Shown here: positions 17,872 to 27,320 of the stretch, one piece after another
Position numbering within the stretch: position 1 is the first letter of the stretch
How the letters are laid out: every line of letters begins with the position of its first letter
Source: BMS3ABIN04 sp964553325
GTDB taxonomy: Bacteria > Bacteroidota > Ignavibacteria > Ignavibacteriales > Melioribacteraceae
Reading direction: 5' to 3'
NCBI GenBank assembly: GCA_964553325.1
Contig: CAZKKI010000015.1
Location: forward strand, 49,139-113,138
Length of the DNA stretch: 64,000 nt
Notes under the pieces: generated by a model
Seen by the model: the letters and a program-made list of their open reading frames with translations, nothing else
The model's database searches: none
What the model was told of the DNA's origin: nothing
Position numbers and translations under genes: made by a program

Positions 17872-19659
17872 TTAGGCAGTTTTTGTTATTTCTTGATCTT
17901 TATATTGTAACTGATAAAGTTTAAAATAAATTCCGCGTTTTGCAAGTAATTCTTGATGAGTGCCAATTTCTTTAATTTCGCCTTTGTGCATTACAATTAT
18001 TTTATCGGAATTTTGGATTGTCGACAGTCTGTGAGCTATAACTATGGATGTTCTTCCCGCAAGTAATTTTTTAATCGCTTTCTGAATTAATATTTCCGTT
18101 TCGGTATCAACGCTTGCCGTTGCTTCATCCAGAATTAATATTTTCGGATCGTAAACCAAAGCGCGGGCAAACGAAATTAATTGTTTCTGTCCGACGCTTA
18201 ATTTCGCGCCTTTTTCTTGCACTTCCTCGTCGTATTTTAACGGTAAGTTTTTAATAAATTTTTCGGCGCCAACCAACCTTGCGGCTTCGATTATTTTTTC
18301 ATCATCTATTTTTTCGTTGTTTAAATTTATATTGCTTTTGATCGAACCGGAAAATAAAAGTACATCTTGTAAAACCACACATATCAATTTGCGTAAGTCT
18401 TCTTTTCGCATTTCACTAATGTCGATACCGTCAATTAAAATTTTTCCGTGTTTTAATTCGTAAAACCTCGAAAGCAAACTGATAATTGAAGTTTTGCCGG
18501 CTCCCGTCGCACCAACTATCGCAACCGTCTGACCCGGTTCGATTGTGAAAGAAACATTTTTTAAGACAGTTTCACCTTCATTGTATGCAAATGTTACATT
18601 TCTAAATTCGATTTTACCTTGAATATTTTGCGGAACGACGGGATTTTCCGGATCGGGAATAACCGTATTCTCGTCCAATAACTTAAAAATCCTTTCCGAT
18701 GATGCCATAGCCGTTTGCATAATGTTATATTTTTCCGATAAATCCCGAATAGGTCTGAAAAACATTTCCGTATATTGTACAAAAGCAAATAGAATGCCAA
18801 GCGTCATTGTCGATTCGAAAACTTTACCTCCTCCATACCAAATAATTAATGCAACGGCAAGCGAACTTAATATTTCTACTGTAGGGTAAAAAATGGCGTA
18901 ATAAAAAACCGATTTAATATTTGCGTCCCTATAATCTTTGTTAATTTCTTTGAATTTTTCAAGTTCGTGTTTTTGTTTATTAAAAAGTTGAACGATATTA
19001 ATTCCTCCGACACGTTCTTGCATATAAGAATTTAACCTGGCGAGATGAAACCGAACATCTCGATACGATTCCCTAACTTTTCTTCTGAATAAAAACGTTG
19101 CATAAAATAATGCGGGCAAGACCGAGAGCGTAATCAACGACAGATCGAACGAAAGTGAAAACATAAAAACGAAAATCCACGTAATTATGAACAAGTCGCT
19201 GAAAACCATAACGATTCCGGAAGAGAACAGTTCGTTTAACGATTCGACGTCGTTCGTTACACGAGTTACAATACGACCAACGGGGGTTTTGTCGAAAAAC
19301 TTCAAAGCCAATTTTTGCACGTGCGAAAATATTTGAACACGTAAGTCGTAAATAATTTTTTGTCCCATTAACTGAGTGAAATAAGTTAGTCCGTATTGCA
19401 TTACGGCTTGAAATAAGAGAGAGGCAAAAAGCAAAACGGTTATAAAAGTCAAACTTTCGTAATCCTTGTTTGCAATGCTATCGTCGATGGCAATCTTAGT
19501 AAGATATGGGCGCAGCGGTGCAAGTCCGGCAACAAATACGTTAAGAAAAATTGCCAAAACAACATACTTTTTGTACGGTTTAACGTAAGTAAGCAACCGC
19601 TTCATTAATTTCGAATCGTATGCTTTTCCAAGTATTTCGTCGTCTGTTTTATCAACCAT
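17872..19659 (-). CDS. ABC exporter half-transporter, subunit with consensus catalytic Glu
   Basis: A 595-residue fusion of a six-helix type IV (MsbA/multidrug-like) membrane domain (about 30-320) and an ATPase domain (about 350-585). Walker A is VGATGAGKTS; Walker B ILILDEATASVD keeps the catalytic Glu; but the signature is LSVGQ instead of LSGGQ. Its partner, 3 bases upstream in the operon, has the opposite defect. That is the pattern of heterodimeric exporters such as BmrCD, LmrCD and TM287/288, with one consensus and one degenerate ATP site. The substrate (lipid, drug or peptide) cannot be told from sequence. Confidence 0.92.
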   Translation of the reverse strand: MVDKTDDEILGKAYDSKLMKRLLTYVKPYKKYVVLAIFLNVFVAGLAPLRPYLTKIAIDDSIANKDYESLTFITVLLFASLLFQAVMQYGLTYFTQLMGQKIIYDLRVQIFSHVQKLALKFFDKTPVGRIVTRVTNDVESLNELFSSGIVMVFSDLFIITWIFVFMFSLSFDLSLITLSVLPALFYATFLFRRKVRESYRDVRFHLARLNSYMQERVGGINIVQLFNKQKHELEKFKEINKDYRDANIKSVFYYAIFYPTVEILSSLAVALIIWYGGGKVFESTMTLGILFAFVQYTEMFFRPIRDLSEKYNIMQTAMASSERIFKLLDENTVIPDPENPVVPQNIQGKIEFRNVTFAYNEGETVLKNVSFTIEPGQTVAIVGATGAGKTSIISLLSRFYELKHGKILIDGIDISEMRKEDLRKLICVVLQDVLLFSGSIKSNINLNNEKIDDEKIIEAARLVGAEKFIKNLPLKYDEEVQEKGAKLSVGQKQLISFARALVYDPKILILDEATASVDTETEILIQKAIKKLLAGRTSIVIAHRLSTIQNSDKIIVMHKGEIKEIGTHQELLAKRGIYFKLYQLQYKDQEITKTA

Positions 19660-19662
19660 AAA

Positions 19663-21417
19663 TCAATTTAACTCTTTCAATTCTTCTTCCAAAAGTTGTT
19701 TGAAATGCAGCTCCGCATAAATACCGCCCAGCTTTACTAATTCGTCGTGTTTGCCTTCCTCCGCAATTTCACCGTTATCGATTACGATAATTTTATCCGC
19801 ATCCTTTACCGTGGAAATTCTATGACTGATTAAAATATTTGTTCTTCCTTTCATAAATTTTCTAAGGCGTTTTAATATTTCCTCTTCCGTATTTGTATCT
19901 ACAGCGGAAAAAGAATCATCGAGGATTAAAATTTTAGGATGAATTGCCAATGCGCGAGCCAAAGCCGTACGTTGTTTTTGTCCGCCCGAAAGAGTAATTC
20001 CCCTTTCGCCCAATACTGTTTCGAATTTTCCGGGAAAACGTTCCACATCTTTTTTTAACTGAGCGATTTCGGTAACTTCTTCCAAAATTTCATCCGCTCT
20101 TCCGTTTGTATTCACTCCATACAAAATATTATTTTTCAGCGTATCGGAAAAAAGAAAAGTTTCTTGCGGTGCAATTCCTATTTTACTTCTCAAAACTTCA
20201 AGCGGAATTTCTTTTACGTTTCTGCCGTCAATTAATATTTCACCTTCCGAAACATCGTACAAGCGCGGAATTAAATTTATTAAAGTTGTTTTCCCCGAAC
20301 CCGTATGCCCGATAATCGCCAGAGTTGAACCTTTGGGAATTTTAAGATTAATATTTTTCAATATAAAAGGTAAATTTTTGTTATAACGGAAATAAACATT
20401 ACGGAATTCTATTTCTCCTTTAATGTCTTTAATGCTAAAATCCGTAACGTCCGAGTTTTTGATTTCTTCGTCTTCCGACCAAATTCTCAACAGTCTTTTC
20501 ATACTTGCCGAAGCTTGCTGACTTATATTTATTATCCAACCGAAAGCTATTATAGGCCAAATCAGCATTCCGAGGTAAGCCACAAAAGCCATAATTTCGC
20601 CAAGCGTAATTTTTCCTTGTATAATTCTACTTCCGCCGAGCCAGATAACAACAATAATTGAAATACCGGTAATCATAAACAACATGGGCATAAAGAAAGC
20701 TTGTATGCGGATTTTGTCCATATTCCTTTCCAGATAATCGCTGCTTAATTTTTTGAAACGATCGATTTCGCTTTGCTCACGAACATAAGCTTTAATAACT
20801 CTTATTCCGGAAAAATTCTCTTGTGCTTTCGTTGTCAACTCCGAAAACTTTTCTTGAATTTTTGTGAATTTCTTGTGGATTTTTTTACTCAACTTGTAAA
20901 CGAAAAAAGAAAGCAACGGTAGAGGAAGCAGAGCGTAAAACGTTAACACCGGATCGATTGAGAGCATTATCGATATTATCAAAGCAAACTTCACAACCGT
21001 ATCGACCGAATACATAACAACGGGACCAATATACATCCGCACAGCGTTAATATCGTTTGTGGCATGAGCCATTATGTTGCCGGTGGAATTATTTTGGAAA
21101 AACCTCAAAGGTAATTTGAGTAGATGTGCCCAGAAATCGTTGCGCAAATCATATTCGATTTTCCGAGACGTTACAATTATCGTTTCACGGATTAAAAACC
21201 TGAAAATCCCGCTGATTATTGCCGCACCGAAAATCAAACCCGCATATTGCAATAAAGTTGCATAATCGGTTGATTTTTCAAGGGTGTTAACACTATCTTT
21301 CAGAAAGATGGGAATAGTAACTTGGGCAACATCGGAAATCAGAATAAATATAAATCCGCTTAGTAATGACTTTTTATATTTAAAAAAGTATTTATTAAGT
21401 TTTAATAAACTCTTCAT
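19663..21417 (-). CDS. ABC exporter half-transporter, subunit with degenerate catalytic residue
   Basis: A 584-residue half-transporter with an N-terminal six-helix membrane domain (about 15-310) and a C-terminal ATPase domain. Walker A is IGHTGSGKTT and the signature is canonical LSGGQ, but the Walker B motif reads ILILDDSFSAVD, with Asp where the catalytic Glu belongs. It is therefore expected to supply the non-hydrolysing site together with the LSVGQ signature of the downstream subunit. The two genes are 3 bases apart. They sit between serS and fbp, which gives no hint of the substrate. Confidence 0.92.
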   Translation of the reverse strand: MKSLLKLNKYFFKYKKSLLSGFIFILISDVAQVTIPIFLKDSVNTLEKSTDYATLLQYAGLIFGAAIISGIFRFLIRETIIVTSRKIEYDLRNDFWAHLLKLPLRFFQNNSTGNIMAHATNDINAVRMYIGPVVMYSVDTVVKFALIISIMLSIDPVLTFYALLPLPLLSFFVYKLSKKIHKKFTKIQEKFSELTTKAQENFSGIRVIKAYVREQSEIDRFKKLSSDYLERNMDKIRIQAFFMPMLFMITGISIIVVIWLGGSRIIQGKITLGEIMAFVAYLGMLIWPIIAFGWIINISQQASASMKRLLRIWSEDEEIKNSDVTDFSIKDIKGEIEFRNVYFRYNKNLPFILKNINLKIPKGSTLAIIGHTGSGKTTLINLIPRLYDVSEGEILIDGRNVKEIPLEVLRSKIGIAPQETFLFSDTLKNNILYGVNTNGRADEILEEVTEIAQLKKDVERFPGKFETVLGERGITLSGGQKQRTALARALAIHPKILILDDSFSAVDTNTEEEILKRLRKFMKGRTNILISHRISTVKDADKIIVIDNGEIAEEGKHDELVKLGGIYAELHFKQLLEEELKELN

Positions 21418-21523
21418 TAATTCCCGGTTCTATTAACAACTGTAAAATACGAAGAAATGAGATTAAATTCTTACAGCAAGCGTTTTCCGGATGTAATATG
21501 CATAACGGTTCGACCGGTAAAAG

Positions 21524-22801
21524 TTATCCGATAATATTAAAACCGGTGTACGGTTGAAGAACTTTCGGTACAATAATTTTACCTTCGGGAGTTTGATAAT
21601 TTTCGAGAATCGAAACCATCAATCTGCTTGTTGCAAGTCCCGACCCGTTAAGCGTGTGCAGAAATTCCGGTTTTTTACTGTCTTTTCTTCTGAAGCGAAT
21701 ATTTGCTCGGCGTGCTTGAAAACTTTCGAAATTGCTGCACGAAGAAGCTTCGAGCCATTTTTCTTCTGCGGGCGACCATGTTTCGAGGTCGTAACATTTT
21801 GCCGCGGCAAAGCTCAAATCGCCGCTTGCCAACAAAATAACACGATACGGGATTTTTAATTCTTTTAAAATATCTTCCGCATCTTTAACAAGAGCTTCCA
21901 AAGCGTTGTAGGAATCTTCCGGTTTTACGAATTTTACCATTTCCACTTTGTTGAATTGATGTACACGTAAAAACCCTTTCGATTCTTTTCCATACGAACC
22001 CGCTTCTCTTCTGAAACAAGCGGAAAACCCCACGTATTTAATCGGTAATTCTTCTTCGGTTAATATTTCATTTCGGTGCAAATTGGTTATAGGAACTTCA
22101 GCAGTAGGAATGGGATAGAGATTATCTTTCTCGCAATAATACATATCGTCTTGCATTTTCGGTAATTGACCTGTTCCCTTCATCGAATCGGAATTAACCA
22201 AAAACGGAGTAAGAACTTCCTTGTAACCGTGTTTTTGAATATGATAGTTTAGCATAAAATTAATCAATGCTCGTTCCAACATCGCACCTTTGCCCAAATA
22301 AACGGGGAATCCCGAGCCGCTGACTTTCGCTCCTCTTTCGAAATCAAGAATTCCCAATTTTTTCCCGAGTTCTACGTGATCCAAATATTCAAAATCTTTT
22401 TCGAACGAAAAATCTTCGGGAATCCATTTTCTTACTTCGACGTTATCGGCTTCGGAAAGTCCGACGGGCACACTTTCGTGAGGTAAGTTAGGCACCCACA
22501 TCAGCAATTCATTAAGTTTTTCATTAAGCTCCCGAAGTTCATCGTCAAGCGATTTTATATCATCCGAAACCTTTTTCATTTCGGCAATTATTTCATCCGC
22601 ATTTTCACCCGCTTTTTTCAAGCGACCCACTTCTTGCGATACTTTATTTCTTTTCGCCTTCAGTTCTTCCGTAACTCTAATGATTTCACGTCTCTTTTTA
22701 TCAATTTCCAGAATTTGATCGACCGTATCTTTTTCGTTTTTATTTTTTATACCCGCTTTTACCAATTCGGGATTTTCACGGATGAATTTGATATCTAACA
22801 T
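21524..22801 (-). CDS. serS: Seryl-tRNA synthetase
   Basis: A 425-residue class II aminoacyl-tRNA synthetase of usual length, charging tRNA-Ser (and tRNA-Sec where present). The N-terminal half up to about residue 100 is a long antiparallel coiled coil that binds the tRNA variable arm. The catalytic domain shows motif 2 (FSACFRREAGSYGKES), the serine site around TAEVP, and motif 3 (LNGSGLATSRLMVSILENYQ). AGGAG before the ATG supports the start. It lies 40 bases downstream of leuS in the same direction, probably co-transcribed. Confidence 0.97.
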   Translation of the reverse strand: MLDIKFIRENPELVKAGIKNKNEKDTVDQILEIDKKRREIIRVTEELKAKRNKVSQEVGRLKKAGENADEIIAEMKKVSDDIKSLDDELRELNEKLNELLMWVPNLPHESVPVGLSEADNVEVRKWIPEDFSFEKDFEYLDHVELGKKLGILDFERGAKVSGSGFPVYLGKGAMLERALINFMLNYHIQKHGYKEVLTPFLVNSDSMKGTGQLPKMQDDMYYCEKDNLYPIPTAEVPITNLHRNEILTEEELPIKYVGFSACFRREAGSYGKESKGFLRVHQFNKVEMVKFVKPEDSYNALEALVKDAEDILKELKIPYRVILLASGDLSFAAAKCYDLETWSPAEEKWLEASSCSNFESFQARRANIRFRRKDSKKPEFLHTLNGSGLATSRLMVSILENYQTPEGKIIVPKVLQPYTGFNIIG

Positions 22802-22841
22802 TTTTCTCCTTACAAAACAAACTTGTTAAACTTTTAATAAT

Positions 22842-25310
22842 TTATTTTACCACAATATTATAAATTTTGTTTTTAACGTAAATCTCTTTAACCACGGTTT
22901 TTCCTTCGGTATGTACTTTAACATTGTCCTCTTTCCAAACAGCTTCTTTTACCGTCGCTTCATCGCTATCGACGGGTAATTGAACTTTGGCGCGTACTTT
23001 GCCGTTTACTTGCACAACAATCGTCACTTCGTCTACCGTTAAAGCGTTTTCGTCGGCTTCGAACCAAACAGGGCTTTCGAACAGCGATTTTTCATTTCCC
23101 AACAAATTCCAGCATTCTTCGCCAAGATGCGGCGCAACGCTTGAAAGCATAACGGCAAATCTTTCCATTGCATAAACTTTCAAATCACGTTTGGCTTTCT
23201 CTATATTTTTTGTCATTTCGTTCAACAATTCCATCAATAATGCAACCGCCGTATTGAATCTGAAGTTTTCAAGTTCCTTGTCAAATTTTTCAATTGTTTG
23301 ATTGACTTTACGATATAACGATTTTTCCGCTTCATTTAAATCATTTAAATTATAAACTTTTTCGGCGGGTGTTTCTCTCTTTAATCCTTTGTGATTTGCA
23401 AAAAGATTATAGACTCTTTGCACGAATCTATCGATTCCCACGATACCTTTATCGCTCCAATCCCCGCCGAGTTCGTAGGGACCCATAAACATCAGATACA
23501 TTCTGAAAACATCTGACCCGTAACTATTAACAAAATCGTCCGGATTTACCACATTACCTTTCGATTTCGACATCTTGGCGCCCATGTTGGTAATTGTACC
23601 TTGATGAATCAATTTTTGAAAGGGTTCGTCGCTGTTTACCAATCCCAAATCTTTCAAAAACTTGTGAACAAACCTCGCGTATAACAAATGCATTGTTGCG
23701 TGTTCGGCTCCGCCAACGTACATATCGACCGGAACCCATTTATCTGCGAGTTCTTTATCGAACATACCGTTTTCGTAATGCGGATCGAGATAACGAAGGT
23801 AGTACCAAGACGAATCCACAAAAGTATCCATTGTATCAACTTCGCGTTTGGCTTTGCCGCCGCAACGCGGGCAAGTTGTATTTACAAATTCCTCATTACT
23901 GGCAAGGGGCGATCCGCCGTCGTGTTTGAAATCGACTTCGTACGGAAGTTCAACCGGCAAATCCTTTTCGGGTACAGCCACTTCGCCGCACTTTTCGCAA
24001 TACACAATCGGTATAGGCGTTCCCCAATATCTTTGCCTCGAAATAAGCCAATCGCGCAAGCGGTAATTAACCGTGCGTTTCCCGAGCCGTTTATTTTCCA
24101 AATATTCCGTAATTTTCTGAATTGCTTCTTCCGAACGCATTCCGGTGAACTCGCCGGAGTTAATCATTATTCCGGGTTCAACGTAAGCTTCTTTCAATTC
24201 GTCTTCGGGTTTTGTCCCGGGTTCAAGAATAACTTTTTTTATCGGGAGACCGAATTTTTTAGCGAATTCAAAATCCCTTTCGTCGTGACCCGGTACAGCC
24301 ATAACGCTGCCGGTTCCGTAAGTTGCAAGTACGTAATCGGCAATCCATATGGGAACTTTTTCACCGTTCATCGGATTAACCGCATAAGCCCCAATCGGTA
24401 CACCGGTTTTTTCTTTTGTTGTTGAAGTCCGTTCAATTTCCGATAATCTTTTTACGGATTCGATATACTTTTGAACTTCCTCTTTATGATCGGGTGTTGT
24501 AAGTTTATCCACGAGTTCATGCTCGGGAGCCAAAACCATGTATGTTACACCGAAAAGCGTATCGGGTCGAGTTGTAAAAACCGTAATTATATCATCCGAA
24601 CCTTCAACCTTAAATTTAACTTCCGTACCGTAGCTTTTCCCGATCCAATTTGTTTGCATTATTTTTGTTTTTTCAGGCCAATCGATTTTGTTTAACCCCT
24701 CCAGCAAATCGTCCGCGTATTTTGTAATTCTGAAAAACCACTGAGTCAAATCTTCCCGTGTTACCGTTGTGCCGCACCGTTCGCACGTTCCGTCGGATTG
24801 AACCTGTTCGTTTGCCAACACCGTTTTACACGAAGGGCACCAGTTAACCGGGGCTTTTTTTCTGTACGCAAGACCGTGTTTATACAATTGCAAAAACAAC
24901 CATTGATTCCACTTATAGTATTCGGGAACACAAGTCATCAATTCCGCTTTCCAGTCGTACATACAACCCATCGCTTTCAATTGCTCGCGAATATCTTCGA
25001 TGTTTTTCAACGTACTGTCTTGCGGATGCACACCGGTTTTAATAGCATAATTTTCCGCAGGAAGCCCGAATGCATCGTAACCCATCGGTTCGAAAACATT
25101 GAACCCTTTTAATCTTTTAAATCTCGCCCAAGAATCCGTTGGAGCGTAATTGTACCAATGACCAATGTGAAGTTTTGCTCCGGAAGGATAAATAAACATG
25201 ACAAGCGTATATAGTTTTTTTTCGATATCATTTAAATCTGTATCGTAAACCTTTTTTGATTCCCAATAATTTTGCCATTTTTTTTCTACTTCTTTAAACG
25301 GATATTTCAT
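22842..25310 (-). CDS. leuS: Leucyl-tRNA synthetase
   Basis: An 822-residue class I synthetase of normal bacterial length. The catalytic core has the HIGH motif in KLHIGHWYNY near residue 45 and the KMSKS motif in MSKSKGNVVNPD. Between them are a zinc-binding region (CPSCKTVLANEQ and CERCG, with a second Cys cluster CPRCGGKAKREVD) and the CP1 editing domain with the conserved TTRPDTLFG threonine-rich motif. The C-terminal anticodon-binding domain ends in VVK. It starts the minus-strand operon leuS-serS-ABC-ABC-fbp. Confidence 0.97.
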   Translation of the reverse strand: MKYPFKEVEKKWQNYWESKKVYDTDLNDIEKKLYTLVMFIYPSGAKLHIGHWYNYAPTDSWARFKRLKGFNVFEPMGYDAFGLPAENYAIKTGVHPQDSTLKNIEDIREQLKAMGCMYDWKAELMTCVPEYYKWNQWLFLQLYKHGLAYRKKAPVNWCPSCKTVLANEQVQSDGTCERCGTTVTREDLTQWFFRITKYADDLLEGLNKIDWPEKTKIMQTNWIGKSYGTEVKFKVEGSDDIITVFTTRPDTLFGVTYMVLAPEHELVDKLTTPDHKEEVQKYIESVKRLSEIERTSTTKEKTGVPIGAYAVNPMNGEKVPIWIADYVLATYGTGSVMAVPGHDERDFEFAKKFGLPIKKVILEPGTKPEDELKEAYVEPGIMINSGEFTGMRSEEAIQKITEYLENKRLGKRTVNYRLRDWLISRQRYWGTPIPIVYCEKCGEVAVPEKDLPVELPYEVDFKHDGGSPLASNEEFVNTTCPRCGGKAKREVDTMDTFVDSSWYYLRYLDPHYENGMFDKELADKWVPVDMYVGGAEHATMHLLYARFVHKFLKDLGLVNSDEPFQKLIHQGTITNMGAKMSKSKGNVVNPDDFVNSYGSDVFRMYLMFMGPYELGGDWSDKGIVGIDRFVQRVYNLFANHKGLKRETPAEKVYNLNDLNEAEKSLYRKVNQTIEKFDKELENFRFNTAVALLMELLNEMTKNIEKAKRDLKVYAMERFAVMLSSVAPHLGEECWNLLGNEKSLFESPVWFEADENALTVDEVTIVVQVNGKVRAKVQLPVDSDEATVKEAVWKEDNVKVHTEGKTVVKEIYVKNKIYNIVVK

Positions 25311-25446
25311 TTTTCTCTTCGGTATTTAGTGAATATAATAAGGTTCTAAACTTATCAAATTAGAAAAGGTTTATCAAGGATAAGATCATCTTAATAAAGG
25401 ATATTCGAAATTTAGGAACATTTTTTTTTCTAAATTGCTATAAGTG

Positions 25447-25881
25447 ATGAAAATCGGGAACAAGAAAATGCATGGGAAAATTAAAACCGTTTTCTTCGTG
25501 ATTTTGGTTTTAAACTCATCGATTATTTTTTCTCAACAGCAAAGTACGTTCAGAGATTCGTTGCACGAAAAGCATGTAAAAATTCCGCTTTTATTTTTAA
25601 AAACTTCCCTCGTTTACAATCTTAACAAATTACAATTCGGATACTTCGACGTCTCCACACTTAATTATTCACATTTGCTTACCAAGGACTACAACGTTTT
25701 TTATAAACAAGGTTTTCAAAACTTTTTGTATTTGAATTATCTGTTCGGCAACTCTAAAAATAACTTGGGTTTTTGGGGTGATATTCTTAAATATGTAACA
25801 CTAACGGGCAGTGTTTTTCTTGCTGCAGAACATATTTCCAGATACGGATTCTTATCGGAACCCGAACGAAAGAAAAAATAG
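25447..25881 (+). CDS. Exported protein of unknown function
   Basis: A 144-residue protein beginning at the ATG at 25447 (a GTG one codon earlier and an ATG at 25468 are alternatives). A basic start, a hydrophobic stretch and an FSQQQ end look like a Sec signal peptide of about 30 residues. The mature part is Tyr/Phe/Asn-rich, with YNLNKLQFGYFDV and a hydrophobic C-terminal segment around KYVTLTGSVFLAAEH, ending in a basic tail. I recognise no family. It faces lysA, 67 bases downstream on the same strand. Confidence 0.55.
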   Translation: MKIGNKKMHGKIKTVFFVILVLNSSIIFSQQQSTFRDSLHEKHVKIPLLFLKTSLVYNLNKLQFGYFDVSTLNYSHLLTKDYNVFYKQGFQNFLYLNYLFGNSKNNLGFWGDILKYVTLTGSVFLAAEHISRYGFLSEPERKKK

Positions 25882-25948
25882 ACTTCACGGAAAGAATCCC
25901 AACGAAAAATTTTTTATTTTTGCATTTCTTTAATCATGCGGAAAACAA

Positions 25949-27223
25949 ATGGATTTTTTCGATTCAAATTACTTTACGTACAAAAACAACATTCTTTTTT
26001 GCGAAGAAATCCCGGTTGAGGAAATAGTAAATACAGTTGGCACCCCCGCGTTTATCTACAGCAAAAAATTTTTTACCGATCGGTTTAACGAATTTACAGC
26101 CGCTTTTTCCAAAATAAACCACACAATATTTTACGCTGTAAAATCAAATTTCAACATAAACGTTATTAAAACTTTTTACGATTTGGGTTGCGGTATCGAC
26201 GTGAATTCTGCGGGCGAATTTTACAGAGCCGTTAAAGCGGGCGTTGATCCTGCAAAAATGATTTTAACCGGCGTCGGAAAAACCGAAGAGGAAATTAAGC
26301 TCGGAATTGAAAACAACGTTAAATTCATCAAAGCCGAATCGGAACAAGAAATTTATTTAATAGATAAAATTGCCGGCGAGCTCGGAAAAATTGCTCCGGT
26401 TGCTATTCGCGTTAATCCGGATGTCGATCCGAAAACACATCCTTATATTTCAACGGGACTTGCGGAAAACAAATTCGGAATAGACTCGAAAACGGCTTAC
26501 GGACTTTTTCTTAAAGCATCAAAACTTAAAAACATAAAACTTACCGGAATCGATATGCATATCGGTTCTCAAATAACATCGGTGAAACCTTTCCGTGAAG
26601 CCGTTGAAAAACTTGCCGAAATGTTTCATCAATTAAAATCCGACGGCGTGGAACTTACGCATTTCGACATCGGAGGCGGAATGGGCGTTAAGTACAAAGA
26701 CGAAACGCCATTTACACCGGACGAATTAGCCGAGACATTGCTTCCTATACTTTCCGGACTAAATTGCGAAGTAAGTTTCGAACCCGGAAGATATTTAACG
26801 GCAAACGGCGGAATTCTTGTAACGGAAGTTCTTTACACAAAAAGCAATCAACATAAAAATTTTATTGTTGTGGATGCTGCAATGACGGATTTGTTACGAC
26901 CGAGTATTTACGGCGCTTACCATCACATTCAACCCGTGAAAATTAATAACAGAAAAGATATAATTGCCGATATAGTTGGACCCGTTTGCGAAAGCGGAGA
27001 CTTCCTTGCAAAAAAACGCACGATAACCGAATGCAAACCGAAAGAAAAATTAGCGGTTTTTTCAACCGGCGCTTATTCGATGGTTATGGCCTCCAATTAT
27101 AACGGAAGAAGGCGGGCTCCGGAAATTATTGTGAATAAAAACAAATTCTTTATCGTACGCGGAAGGGAAACTTTCGAACACTTGTTATTCGACGAAGAAA
27201 TTAAAACCGACTTGTTCGATTAG
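25949..27223 (+). CDS. lysA: Diaminopimelate decarboxylase
   Basis: A 424-residue PLP enzyme (fold type III) making L-lysine from meso-diaminopimelate, the last step of lysine synthesis. The PLP-binding lysine is K65 in FYAVKSNFN. Other family motifs are HIGSQ, the phosphate-binding GGGMGV, EPGR, the substrate-contacting CESGDFLA and GAYSMVMASNYN. The length matches the family. It is not next to other lysine genes; an S9 peptidase gene follows. Confidence 0.95.
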   Translation: MDFFDSNYFTYKNNILFCEEIPVEEIVNTVGTPAFIYSKKFFTDRFNEFTAAFSKINHTIFYAVKSNFNINVIKTFYDLGCGIDVNSAGEFYRAVKAGVDPAKMILTGVGKTEEEIKLGIENNVKFIKAESEQEIYLIDKIAGELGKIAPVAIRVNPDVDPKTHPYISTGLAENKFGIDSKTAYGLFLKASKLKNIKLTGIDMHIGSQITSVKPFREAVEKLAEMFHQLKSDGVELTHFDIGGGMGVKYKDETPFTPDELAETLLPILSGLNCEVSFEPGRYLTANGGILVTEVLYTKSNQHKNFIVVDAAMTDLLRPSIYGAYHHIQPVKINNRKDIIADIVGPVCESGDFLAKKRTITECKPKEKLAVFSTGAYSMVMASNYNGRRRAPEIIVNKNKFFIVRGRETFEHLLFDEEIKTDLFD

Positions 27224-27320
27224 CTTTACCGTTATTCGGCAAATCTCTTTTTATTCTTTTTTTCCATTCGTAAATTTGTATTTTACGAAACAAATTTCTT
27301 TCACACAATTTAGAACAACC

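Noticed and set aside
23688..24425. 245-residue open frame opposite leuS
   Set aside because: It lies wholly inside the well-supported leuS gene on the other strand, has no recognisable domain, and reads as a codon-bias shadow.
27276..27320. TTG start of the S9 peptidase
   Set aside because: It would add 15 residues ahead of a clean signal peptide; the ATG at 27321 is better.
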